Notes under the pieces: model-generated
The model's input: the letters and a program-made list of their open reading frames with translations, nothing else
Database searches by the model: none
What the model was told of the DNA's origin: nothing
Position numbers and translations under genes: made by a program
DNA from: Eubacteriaceae bacterium
Lineage (GTDB): Bacteria > Bacillota > Clostridia > Eubacteriales > Eubacteriaceae
Assembly (NCBI GenBank): GCA_012522805.1
Contig: JAAYJS010000023.1
Span: 57,976 to 121,975 of the forward strand
Reading direction: 5' to 3'
Length of the DNA: 64,000 nucleotides
In this document: positions 19,701 to 28,783 of the stretch, one piece after another
How positions within the stretch are numbered: position 1 is the stretch's first letter
How the letters are laid out: the number at the start of each line of letters is the position of its first letter

Positions 19701-20957
19701 CTATGGATATACTTTGATGACCATACCGGGACTGAGCTTGCGGTTGAGTTCCGAGTCCAAGCTTAAGATCGCTTTGCCTTGAAGGGTTGTTTTAACCTCT
19801 ACTTCATAGGATTCGGGAAAGGTTCCCTTTTCTAAAACTTGAACGTAGGTTTTGTTATCTCTTTTGTCAATACAACTTTGCGGCAAAATATAAGCATCTT
19901 CTTTTTCCAAATAAATGTCCGGTTGAATCATAATTTCTTTTGCAAACACGTTTACATAGTCTTTAATGAGAAGAACGACAATCTTCTCGTCATTTTCATT
20001 TTCTTCGTTCTCTAGCACATCTACAAAGTAAGCGGAATAATCGTAATGATCGGTGGAGAAGCTGATGGTGGGATAATCCCTTAAATAATCGACACGACGT
20101 ACTAGAAAATGATAATAGTCGGATCGGGTTTTGATCTCGTAATCCGCGCTGTGCTGATTTTTTAATGCTTTCATTTCGGCCTCACCGGAAATAATACCGT
20201 CACCGGGCATGGCAAAAGCCGCAAAGATGTGATCGTTGTTGACTACCTTGAGAGCCGTTTCGTCTTGGCGTTCGATTTTACTGGCGTTTTCTAAAAACGA
20301 CGTGTTGATAAAAGGCAGCGCCGATTGAGAAACGACCTTTTCCATGTTGTTTAAAGTGGAAAACACATAGCCGGAAGACGGCAAGTGCAGACCGCTCAAG
20401 GTAATGTTTCTGGTTTGATCCCCTTGCAATTCGGTGTAAATCTTTTTCTTTTCTTTTAAAGTTTTTTCATCACTTCCCATAAATTGCACGGAGTTGACCA
20501 AAAATATTTTTCTATCCCTTTCCTCTTGTCCAAATTGCGTTTTGACCTTGGCCATACCCACATAATTGGTTTTGATCTCGTCGATGATCGACGGCCAATT
20601 TTCAAAATATTTTTCGTTGATGGTCTGGTCGATGGTGCCGATTTGCTCTGAGAGGAAGTTCTGATCCAAGGTCATGGGCTCCTTGGTGAGTTTTAAATAA
20701 CCGTTACTCTTTTGCCCTTCCTCGATGGCCAAGTCATCGATGGAGAAATCTTGCAATTTGACATACCCGATGTCCTTAAACAAAAAGAAATGGGTATTGT
20801 ATGTATTGGTGTAGACATTCTTCTCCAGAATAATCTCTTTGTTTTTTTGCATGACCCAAAAAATAACAACAATGAGAATAAAAAAAAGAACGCCGCCAAT
20901 AATTCTCTTTTTCCGTTTATTGGCACGTCTTCTCTTTTCTCTTTCTATATATCCCAT
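19701..20957 (-). CDS. HlyD-like/membrane-anchored protein of unknown specificity
   Basis: N-terminal basic region plus TM helix (IIGGVLFFILIVVIFWVM); C-terminal RKLSPGMVIKVYP typical of HlyD-like adaptor folds. Confidence 0.6.
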   Translation of the reverse strand: MGYIEREKRRRANKRKKRIIGGVLFFILIVVIFWVMQKNKEIILEKNVYTNTYNTHFFLFKDIGYVKLQDFSIDDLAIEEGQKSNGYLKLTKEPMTLDQNFLSEQIGTIDQTINEKYFENWPSIIDEIKTNYVGMAKVKTQFGQEERDRKIFLVNSVQFMGSDEKTLKEKKKIYTELQGDQTRNITLSGLHLPSSGYVFSTLNNMEKVVSQSALPFINTSFLENASKIERQDETALKVVNNDHIFAAFAMPGDGIISGEAEMKALKNQHSADYEIKTRSDYYHFLVRRVDYLRDYPTISFSTDHYDYSAYFVDVLENEENENDEKIVVLLIKDYVNVFAKEIMIQPDIYLEKEDAYILPQSCIDKRDNKTYVQVLEKGTFPESYEVEVKTTLQGKAILSLDSELNRKLSPGMVIKVYP

Positions 20958-20981
20958 AAAATTTTCACCTAAAATAAAAAA

Positions 20982-21058
20982 TGGTCTGAGTGAGAGGATT
21001 CGAACCTCCGGCCTCGTGAACCCCATTCACGCGCGCTACCAAACTGTGCTACACCCAG
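20982..21058 (-). tRNA. tRNA-Pro (anticodon GGG), encoded CCA
   Basis: CTGGGTGTAGCACAGTTTGGTAGCGCGCGTGAATGGGGTTCACGAGGCCGGAGGTTCGAATCCTCTCACTCAGACCA; loop ATGGGGT gives anticodon GGG. Confidence 0.93.
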
Positions 21059-21158
21059 ACATTGTACCTATTATAAGCTGAATCGTTTTAAATTTCAAGG
21101 GCACTTTAAATTTTTCTGATTAAATTTAGGTTTTCCTTAACTTTACTCAGTATCCATG

Positions 21159-21198
21159 AGCCTTTAACGCTTTTAGTTTTCTAAAAGCGTTAAAGGCT
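21159..21198. repeat. 18-bp perfect inverted repeat with 4-nt loop spanning the rseC-like stop codon
   Basis: AGCCTTTAACGCTTTTAG tttt CTAAAAGCGTTAAAGGCT. Confidence 0.95.
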
Positions 21199-21628
21199 GT
21201 GCTTCTGTTTCTGAAATAATTTGAGTGATCTTCGCATGATGATTGAGATGGATCATTTTTCTTTTATCTAGAAAATGAATGCCGACATAAGCGATCACAA
21301 TCATGGCAATGCCGGTAAAAAACGGAATCAACTCGTTATTCCATTCCTGCGAAACGTTGAGTAAATAACCAATATAAATGCCCAGCATAAACATCACAAA
21401 GGGTAGTCCGTAGCCAATTAAGGTCGCTTTGAAAGCATTGGCAAATTCCACATCTAACATGACGGTATCCCCTTCCCTTGCCTGAAGGGGATTGTCTGCA
21501 ATGATTTCCATAGCTAAGCGCTTGCTACCCAATTGACATGCCCCGCAGCTACCGCAGGCGGCATGTCTTTTAATTTCTACACGGGCTTTATCTTGGAGAT
21601 TTTTTTTTACAATTCCAATCTCTTTCAT
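21173..21628 (-). CDS. SoxR-reducing system protein RseC family
   Basis: CGSCGACQLG cysteines, two TM helices. Confidence 0.82.
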   Translation of the reverse strand: MKEIGIVKKNLQDKARVEIKRHAACGSCGACQLGSKRLAMEIIADNPLQAREGDTVMLDVEFANAFKATLIGYGLPFVMFMLGIYIGYLLNVSQEWNNELIPFFTGIAMIVIAYVGIHFLDKRKMIHLNHHAKITQIISETEAQPLTLLEN

Positions 21629-21629
21629 A

Positions 21630-23402
21630 CTAGATCTCGTCTATGGAAATGCCCAAATCGATCAGTTGATCGAGTTCTGCGTTGGCCGGCGCATCGGACA
21701 TCAAGCAACTGTGATTTTGTGTTTTCGGAAAAGCGATGACGTCGCGAATGTTATCGATACCCATCAGCATCATGATCAGGCGATCAAATCCGAAGGCAAT
21801 ACCGCCGTGGGGTGGTGTGCCGTACTTTAAGGCTTCCAACAAGAAACCGAATTGATTCCAAGCGGATTCCGTGCTGAACCCAAGGGCTTTAAACATTCTT
21901 TCTTGAATATCCTGGTTGTGAATACGAATGGAGCCTCCGCCCAATTCGACGCCGTTAACGACCACGTCATAAGCGTCGGCGTGTACGGCTTTAGGATCGG
22001 TTTCCAACAAGGGCAAGTCCTTCTCTAAGGGAGATGTGAAGGGATGGTGCATGGCTGTAAAGCGTCCGGATTCCTTATCGTACTCCAACAAGGGGAAATC
22101 CACTACCCATAAAAATTTAAAATCGTCTCCCAGATCCAATTCCAATTGATCCGCCAATTCCAATCGCAATTGTCCCAATGCGGTGCAGACAATCTCGTCG
22201 GTATCCGCAACGATAAAGATCAAATCGCCGGATTCTGCCGACATTCTTTCGATGATGGCGGTTTTCTCTTCTTCAGAAATAAATTTTAAAATAGGCGATT
22301 TCGTTTCACCATCGGTAACATCAATCCACGCCAAGCCCTTAGCTTTGTAAATCTTCGCAAAGCTTTCCAACTTTTTCAAGGCTCTATTGCTCAATTGGCC
22401 TTGGGCCCCTTTGGCGTTGATGGCGCGCACCTTGCCACCCTTGCTGACGGCGGAGGCAAAAACATTGAAATCGGAATTTTCTACTATGTCGGACAAGTCC
22501 ACCAATTCCATGTCAAAGCGTAAGTCCGGCTTGTCGGAGCCGTAACGGGCCATGGCTTCTTGGTAGGTCATGCGTTGGAAGGGTGTTTCCAATTCGATTC
22601 CTTTAATCTCTTTGAAGATTTCGGACAACATGCCTTCCATAATGGGAATGATGTCTTCCTTTGTAACAAAGGACATTTCCATATCGATTTGTGTAAACTC
22701 CGGCTGTCTGTCTTGTCTTAAGTCCTCGTCTCTAAAACATTTGACGATTTGATAGTAGCGGTCCATTCCCGCCACCATGAGAATTTGTTTAAACAATTGC
22801 GGGCTTTGGGGTAACCCGAAAAATTTGCCTTTTTGCACTCTGGAGGGCACTAAAAAGTCCCTGGCACCTTCCGGTGTGGGTTTGGCCAGCATGGGGGTTT
22901 CAATTTCACAGAAACCATTTTTCTCCAAATATTTTCTGACGATAGAGGCGGTTTTGGCCCTGGTCATGAGTACTTGTTGATTTCTCGGTTTCCTTAAATC
23001 TAAATAACGGTATTTTAAACGTGCGGTTTCGTTGGCGTGGTCCGTATCTTCAATATAAATTGGTGGGGTGTGGGCTGTATCCAAAATAGTGAGCGTATCG
23101 ACGATGACTTCTAGCTCCCCGGTCGCCATTTTAGGATTGATGTTTTCCTCTGCCCTCTTCACAACAGTGCCTTGGACAGACAGAACGAACTCATTTCGAA
23201 TTTTTTCGCCCTCTTTAAAGAGGTCTTCGCCGCTTTCTTCGTTAATTACCAATTGAATTTTACCGGAACGGTCTCTTAAATCAATAAAGATGACACCGCC
23301 CAAATCCCGTCGGGTATCGACCCAACCTGCCAGTTTTACTCTTTTTTCTACATCCTGTGGGGTTATGTTGCCGCACATGGTACTTCTAAAATGGGTTTGC
23401 AT
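21630..23402 (-). CDS. aspS: Aspartyl-tRNA synthetase
   Basis: Class II motifs, RYLDLRK, FRDEDLRQDRQPEFTQID, GIAFGFDRLIMM. Confidence 0.97.
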   Translation of the reverse strand: MQTHFRSTMCGNITPQDVEKRVKLAGWVDTRRDLGGVIFIDLRDRSGKIQLVINEESGEDLFKEGEKIRNEFVLSVQGTVVKRAEENINPKMATGELEVIVDTLTILDTAHTPPIYIEDTDHANETARLKYRYLDLRKPRNQQVLMTRAKTASIVRKYLEKNGFCEIETPMLAKPTPEGARDFLVPSRVQKGKFFGLPQSPQLFKQILMVAGMDRYYQIVKCFRDEDLRQDRQPEFTQIDMEMSFVTKEDIIPIMEGMLSEIFKEIKGIELETPFQRMTYQEAMARYGSDKPDLRFDMELVDLSDIVENSDFNVFASAVSKGGKVRAINAKGAQGQLSNRALKKLESFAKIYKAKGLAWIDVTDGETKSPILKFISEEEKTAIIERMSAESGDLIFIVADTDEIVCTALGQLRLELADQLELDLGDDFKFLWVVDFPLLEYDKESGRFTAMHHPFTSPLEKDLPLLETDPKAVHADAYDVVVNGVELGGGSIRIHNQDIQERMFKALGFSTESAWNQFGFLLEALKYGTPPHGGIAFGFDRLIMMLMGIDNIRDVIAFPKTQNHSCLMSDAPANAELDQLIDLGISIDEI

Positions 23403-23479
23403 TGATTCTCCTTATTAAACGTCGGTTGCCTTGATGGCTCTCTGCCAAAAAACAAAAGCGTTGGTAATCGTCCAGTTTG

Positions 23480-24916
23480 TTATTTTAAATAGAGACGGTA
23501 ACTCTCGCTTTTCTTAGCGAGAATTTCGTCATAGTGTTCGTTGTAAGTTTTGACATCCTTGGCGGTAAAAACCCGGTAGTATTGATCCCTGTCGGGGTGA
23601 TATAATTTCCCGGAAGAACCGGCACCAATACCGATGATGCTTTGTTTTTCAGCCATCATCAAAATATTATAAAGCCCTTCTTTCCCGGGCAAAGTGTAGC
23701 CGATGTTTTCACCATTGCCTACGGTATATTTTTGTCGATATAAATAATAAGGAAGATAACCGCTTCTGTCAAGGTGTGCCATCACTTTTTTATGAAAGGT
23801 TTCTCCATAACCTTCTCCCACATCGACACCCAATTCATCTTTCATACGAGACCCTTTTTTAAGGGACAAGCAATGAATCGTAATGTTTTCAGGTCCCATT
23901 TCTAAAACTCGATTCAAAGAGAACATAAAATCCTCGGGGGTTTCCTTGGAGAGACCTAAAATTAAATCCATATTGATGGCGTGAAAGCCCGCTTCTTTTA
24001 ATCGTCCATAGCAGTTTTCAATAGCTTGTATGGAGTCGTGCCGCCCGATGTGACGCAGGGTTTTTTCGTTCATGGATTGAGGGTTTAAGCATATCCTGTC
24101 AATCCCATAGGCCTTAAGAAGGTGCACCTTATCCTCGGTGGTGGTCTCCGACCTGCCGGATTCAAAGGTATACTCACGAAGAGCCGATAAATCAAAGGCC
24201 TGCCGGATCGTTTCCAATAATCTTTCAAGAGCTCTCACCGATAGGACCGATGGCGTTCCCCCACCGATATAAATCGTATCGATTTTTTTACCGGCTTTCT
24301 CTAAAAGGCTTCCTGTCCATTGAATCTCTTTGATTAAATTTTCAAGATACAGAGCTAAGTTCTTTCCCTTTTGGTCCACCACCGTGGAGATAAAGGAGCA
24401 ATAGGTGCACTTGCTCAGACACAAGGGAATGCCGATGTATAAGGACACCTTGTCGGGGTTTAAAGGATAGATTAAAGGCATTTCACGAAGTGCAAGGCCG
24501 GTCATTAAGTCGGCTTTTTCGCTTGAGCAATGAAAGTGCTCGCGAATTTTTTGAAGCGTTTCCGCCTCTGTATACCCTTTTCTTAAAAGTGCATGGGCAT
24601 GTTTAACGGGTTTGACACCTGTAAAAGCGCCCCATGCCAAGGGCTTATTCAAATACGCCGACATAAAATCATAAAGATAGAGTTTGATTTGTTGGTTTTG
24701 TTTTCGATCGCCACCGAAGGAGAAACACTGTTTTTTGCACAATTTCTCTCCATTAAAAGCTTTGATCTGTAATTTTGACTCTTGTACTTCTACCTGAATG
24801 TGATCTGCGTATGTCTCTGTATAACTGATGGGTAGTTCCGGCATCAGTTGCTGCATAATTTCAAAAAACAACCGGTTCGTTTCAGGACGGTTGCTTTGAA
24901 AACTCAGTTTGTCCAC
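23480..24916 (-). CDS. hemZ: HemZ-like coproporphyrinogen III oxidase-family radical SAM protein
   Basis: Radical SAM CLSKCTYCSF, IYIGGGTPSVL, HemN-like C-terminal domain. Confidence 0.88.
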   Translation of the reverse strand: MDKLSFQSNRPETNRLFFEIMQQLMPELPISYTETYADHIQVEVQESKLQIKAFNGEKLCKKQCFSFGGDRKQNQQIKLYLYDFMSAYLNKPLAWGAFTGVKPVKHAHALLRKGYTEAETLQKIREHFHCSSEKADLMTGLALREMPLIYPLNPDKVSLYIGIPLCLSKCTYCSFISTVVDQKGKNLALYLENLIKEIQWTGSLLEKAGKKIDTIYIGGGTPSVLSVRALERLLETIRQAFDLSALREYTFESGRSETTTEDKVHLLKAYGIDRICLNPQSMNEKTLRHIGRHDSIQAIENCYGRLKEAGFHAINMDLILGLSKETPEDFMFSLNRVLEMGPENITIHCLSLKKGSRMKDELGVDVGEGYGETFHKKVMAHLDRSGYLPYYLYRQKYTVGNGENIGYTLPGKEGLYNILMMAEKQSIIGIGAGSSGKLYHPDRDQYYRVFTAKDVKTYNEHYDEILAKKSESYRLYLK

Positions 24917-25540
24917 TTATCGCCTCGCGATAAAGGGATTGGCTTTTCTTTCGTAACCGATGGTGGTATTCTCTCCGTGACCGGATAAAACCTTCGTTTC
25001 GTCGGGTAATTCCATCAATTTGTCCAAGGAGGACATCATGGTTGTATAAGAGCCACCGGGGAAATCCGTTCGACCGATGGAAGACCAAAACAAGGTGTCA
25101 CCCGAAAACAAGGTGTCGCCCGTTAAAAAACACACGGAACCGACAGTATGACCGGGGGTGTGCATCACCTTTAATGCATGACTGCCCACATTAATGACAT
25201 CCCCATCTTTAAAGGTATGCTCCGCGGGGTCAAAGGTTTTGCCGATGCCCATCATATTCGATAAGTTATGGGCTGCAGAGGTTAAACACGAAGCATCCTC
25301 TTCGTGGATGTACACCGCTGCGCCGGTTAAGGCTCGCGCCTCATCCAAACCCAGCAAGTGGTCGATATGCCCATGGGTTAAAATAATTTTGTTGACCTTT
25401 AAATGATTGTTGTTGATGATTTGTTCAACGCGTTGGTCGGGATAACCGGGATCGATGATTGCCGCCTCCTGAGAGGCTTCGTCCCAAATAATATAGCAAT
25501 TGGCCCCCATAGGGCCAACCATTAATTTTTCTATTCTCAT
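24917..25540 (-). CDS. MBL-fold metallohydrolase (glyoxalase II-like)
   Basis: THGHIDHLLGL, HTPGHTVGSVCF, SGDTLF. Confidence 0.93.
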   Translation of the reverse strand: MRIEKLMVGPMGANCYIIWDEASQEAAIIDPGYPDQRVEQIINNNHLKVNKIILTHGHIDHLLGLDEARALTGAAVYIHEEDASCLTSAAHNLSNMMGIGKTFDPAEHTFKDGDVINVGSHALKVMHTPGHTVGSVCFLTGDTLFSGDTLFWSSIGRTDFPGGSYTTMMSSLDKLMELPDETKVLSGHGENTTIGYERKANPFIARR

Positions 25541-25548
25541 GTCGTCTC

Positions 25549-26001
25549 CTAAAAAACTTTTTCGCTGTCCAAAAGCAACGTTACCGGCCCGTCGTTGTGA
25601 ATAGTCACTTGCATTTCGGCTTGAAATTCGCCGGTGGCAATTTTTTTGACGGGGCTTTCTTGAACCATCCGAACAAATTGATCGTATAATTTCTCCGCAT
25701 CCTCAACGGAGCCACCTCTGGAAAATCCGGGACGTCTGCCCTTTCTGCAATCGCCATAAAGGGTAAATTGAGAAATGACTAACAATTCGCCGCCAACATC
25801 TAAAAGGGATAAGTTCATTTTTCCGTTTTCATCTTCAAAAATCCGCAAGTGGATGGTTTTGTTGATGATATACTCACAATCTTGAAGGGTATCGTCTTCT
25901 TTAATTCCTAAAAACAACGTAATGCCGGGACCGATAGCGCCAATCTCTTGACCGTCTACCGATACGGACGAAGAGGATACTCTTTGAATTACTGCTCTCA
26001 T
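25549..26001 (-). CDS. dtd: D-aminoacyl-tRNA deacylase
   Basis: MRAVIQRVSSSSVSVDG, SQFTLYGDCRKGRRPGF. Confidence 0.95.
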   Translation of the reverse strand: MRAVIQRVSSSSVSVDGQEIGAIGPGITLFLGIKEDDTLQDCEYIINKTIHLRIFEDENGKMNLSLLDVGGELLVISQFTLYGDCRKGRRPGFSRGGSVEDAEKLYDQFVRMVQESPVKKIATGEFQAEMQVTIHNDGPVTLLLDSEKVF

Positions 26002-26008
26002 AACACTC

Positions 26009-28174
26009 CTACAATCGAGATACCGAAATCACTTGGGGGATTTTATTGATTTTATTCATCATCAAGCTCAGTTCTCGTCTATTTTTTACTTCAAAGGCGA
26101 TGCGAATATAGGTAAAGCCGTCGTTGGCATCGTAGGCGGATATATTGGTCATGCGAATATTGGATTCGATGAAGACCTTTTGAACTTCAATTGTAATGCC
26201 CTCGCCGATGTGCGCCTTGATTTCCAACTCCGCATGGTAGGTTCCAACATAACCGTGTTTATTCCACTCGACCTTTACAATTCGGCTGGGATCTTTTAAA
26301 TCCATGACGTTTTTACAATCGCTTCGATGGACGGATATTCCCCTGCCCACTGTAATGTATCCTACGACGGGATCTCCGGGTAAGGGATGACAGCATTTAG
26401 CAAAATGCACGTCGATGTCGCTGTAACCGGCTACGGTGATATCGCTTAAACCGGTGCTTTTGCTTTCGACCGGGGTAACGATTTCCTTTTCTTCTTCCTT
26501 TGGAAATTCTTCGGGAAAAATCATTTGCATTTTCTGAAAAACCGTTTGGAAGCGAATACCGCCAAAACCGAGGGCAGCATAAAAATCGTTGAGATTTTTA
26601 TAACCCATCTTCTCGGCCACCACTTCTATTTCCGAGACGTTGGCCAGTTTGGAATCCTGTAAGCCTTCTCGCTTGAGCTCTCGCTCAATGATGTGTTTCC
26701 CCTTGGAAATATTTTCGTCTTTTTCTGCTTTCTTAAAAAACTGACGAATTTTATTCCGTGAGTTGGCGGACTTAACAATTTTCAACCAGTCCCTACTGGG
26801 GCCGTTGGAGTTTTTAGAAGTTAAGATTTCGATGATGTCTCCGTTTTTTAAGGTGTAGTTGAGAGGAACAATTCTCCCATTGACCTTAGCCCCGACGCAT
26901 TTGTTGCCGACATCGCTGTGAATGCGGTATGCAAAGTCCAGAGGGCATGCCCCTTGGGGCAGAGAGATGACCTCTCCTTGAGGTGTAAAAACGTATACCT
27001 CTTCGTTTAAAAAATCGACTTTAACGGTCTCCATCAAGTCGGTGGCTGTTTCCATTTCTTGTTGCCACTCGATGATTTGGCGTATCCAAGCGATCTTCTC
27101 GTCGAATTTATTGTCTTTCCTTTTGGAGCCTTCTTTATACTTCCAATGCGCGGCGATTCCGTATTCTGCAATTTTGTGCATTTCTTCGGTGCGCACTTGT
27201 ATTTCGAAGGGTTCGCCACTGGGCCCGATAACCGTCGTGTGAATGGATTGGTAGTTGTTGGGTTTTGGCGTTGCGATATAGTCTTTAAATAATCCGGGAA
27301 TCGGATTCCAAATTTGATGAACGGCACCGATAACAGCATAGCAATTGGGCAACGTGTCCACGATGATGCGCACGGCAACGAGGTCGTAAATTTCATCGAA
27401 CTCCTTGCGCTGAGCTTTCATTTTTTTATAAATGGAATAAAAGTGTTTGGGACGTCCGTAAACCTTTGCGGTGATGCCCGCTTTGTTTAGCGTCTCTTGG
27501 ATCATCTCAATGACCGTGTTGATGTAATCGTCCCGGCTTCTCTTTTTGAGTTTGACTTTTTTGACCAAATCGTAATAAGCCTTGGGATCCAAATATTTTA
27601 AGGAAAGATCTTCCAATTCCCCTTTAAGTTTTTGAATCCCCAAACGGTTGGCAATGGGCGCATAGATTTCCAAGGTTTCCTTAGCCTTTTCGACTTGCTT
27701 GTATTCTTTCATGTACTCTAAGGTGCGCATGTTATGCAGTCTGTCCACCAGTTTGATGATGACCACTCGGATATCCTTGGCCATGGCTAAGATCATTTTT
27801 CTAAGGTTTTCCGCTTGACTCTCTTCCTTGGATTGAAAGTCGATGCGCCCTATTTTAGTCACACCATCGACTAAATTGGCAACATCTTGGTTGAATTGCT
27901 TTTTGATCGTTTCATAAGAAACGTCCGTATCTTCGATAACATCGTGAAGGATGGCAGCGACGATGGTTTCCACGTCCATTCTAAATTCAACCAAAATATA
28001 GGCAACAGAAACAGGATGTATGATGTAGAGTTCACCAGACATCCTCCTTTGGTCTTTATGCGCTTCCTTAGCCAATTCAAATGCCCTTTGTATCATATCG
28101 ATATCGGCATCCGCATCGTTGGCTTTAACTAGGTTGATGACATTGTCTATTTTACTTTTTATTCCGTCGCTCAA
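26009..28174 (-). CDS. rel: Bifunctional (p)ppGpp synthetase/hydrolase
   Basis: HD domain AILHDVIEDT, synthetase region, TGS, ACT domains. Confidence 0.95.
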   Translation of the reverse strand: MSDGIKSKIDNVINLVKANDADADIDMIQRAFELAKEAHKDQRRMSGELYIIHPVSVAYILVEFRMDVETIVAAILHDVIEDTDVSYETIKKQFNQDVANLVDGVTKIGRIDFQSKEESQAENLRKMILAMAKDIRVVIIKLVDRLHNMRTLEYMKEYKQVEKAKETLEIYAPIANRLGIQKLKGELEDLSLKYLDPKAYYDLVKKVKLKKRSRDDYINTVIEMIQETLNKAGITAKVYGRPKHFYSIYKKMKAQRKEFDEIYDLVAVRIIVDTLPNCYAVIGAVHQIWNPIPGLFKDYIATPKPNNYQSIHTTVIGPSGEPFEIQVRTEEMHKIAEYGIAAHWKYKEGSKRKDNKFDEKIAWIRQIIEWQQEMETATDLMETVKVDFLNEEVYVFTPQGEVISLPQGACPLDFAYRIHSDVGNKCVGAKVNGRIVPLNYTLKNGDIIEILTSKNSNGPSRDWLKIVKSANSRNKIRQFFKKAEKDENISKGKHIIERELKREGLQDSKLANVSEIEVVAEKMGYKNLNDFYAALGFGGIRFQTVFQKMQMIFPEEFPKEEEKEIVTPVESKSTGLSDITVAGYSDIDVHFAKCCHPLPGDPVVGYITVGRGISVHRSDCKNVMDLKDPSRIVKVEWNKHGYVGTYHAELEIKAHIGEGITIEVQKVFIESNIRMTNISAYDANDGFTYIRIAFEVKNRRELSLMMNKINKIPQVISVSRL

Positions 28175-28233
28175 TCCAACCGACCTCTTTCATCTTTATT
28201 AAGCATAGATTCTTGCAAGCTCAAACATTAACA

Positions 28234-28761
28234 CTAACGATCGTATCTCACTAAACTTTTAATCGTGTATTCCTTCAGCAGTTCCCTGCCCTTTAACTCT
28301 TCCAGTTCTATCAAAAACAACGCACCGGCTACTTCGCCTCCCAGACGTTCCACCAAATTACAGGTGGCTTTCATCGTGCCCCCCGTGGCCAATAAATCGT
28401 CGATGATTAGAACCCTATCTCCCGGTTCTACGGCATGTTCTTGAATTTGAACAATGTTCTCTCCATACTCCAAGCTGTAGGATTCCGTTTCTACGATTCC
28501 CGGAAGTTTTCCCGGTTTTCTGACGGGAACCAAGGCGACCTTCAACAGATATGCCAGAGGAGAGGCAAAAAAGTAACCTCTGGATTCCGGTGCACAAATC
28601 TTGTTGATATCTAAAGCTTTGGCAAATTTAAAATAAGTGTCGATTACTTCCGTAAAAGCATCGGGATCAATGAGAACGCTGTTGATATCTTTAAAACTTA
28701 TCCCTTCGATGGGAAAATCTTCATAAACATGGATCTTTTCTTTCAGTTCTTCCAGTGGCAT
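28234..28761 (-). CDS. apt: Adenine phosphoribosyltransferase
   Basis: PESRGYFFASPLAYLL, VLIIDDLLATGGTMKA. Confidence 0.95.
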   Translation of the reverse strand: MPLEELKEKIHVYEDFPIEGISFKDINSVLIDPDAFTEVIDTYFKFAKALDINKICAPESRGYFFASPLAYLLKVALVPVRKPGKLPGIVETESYSLEYGENIVQIQEHAVEPGDRVLIIDDLLATGGTMKATCNLVERLGGEVAGALFLIELEELKGRELLKEYTIKSLVRYDR

Positions 28762-28783
28762 TTCTAAAAACTCACTTTCCTTA

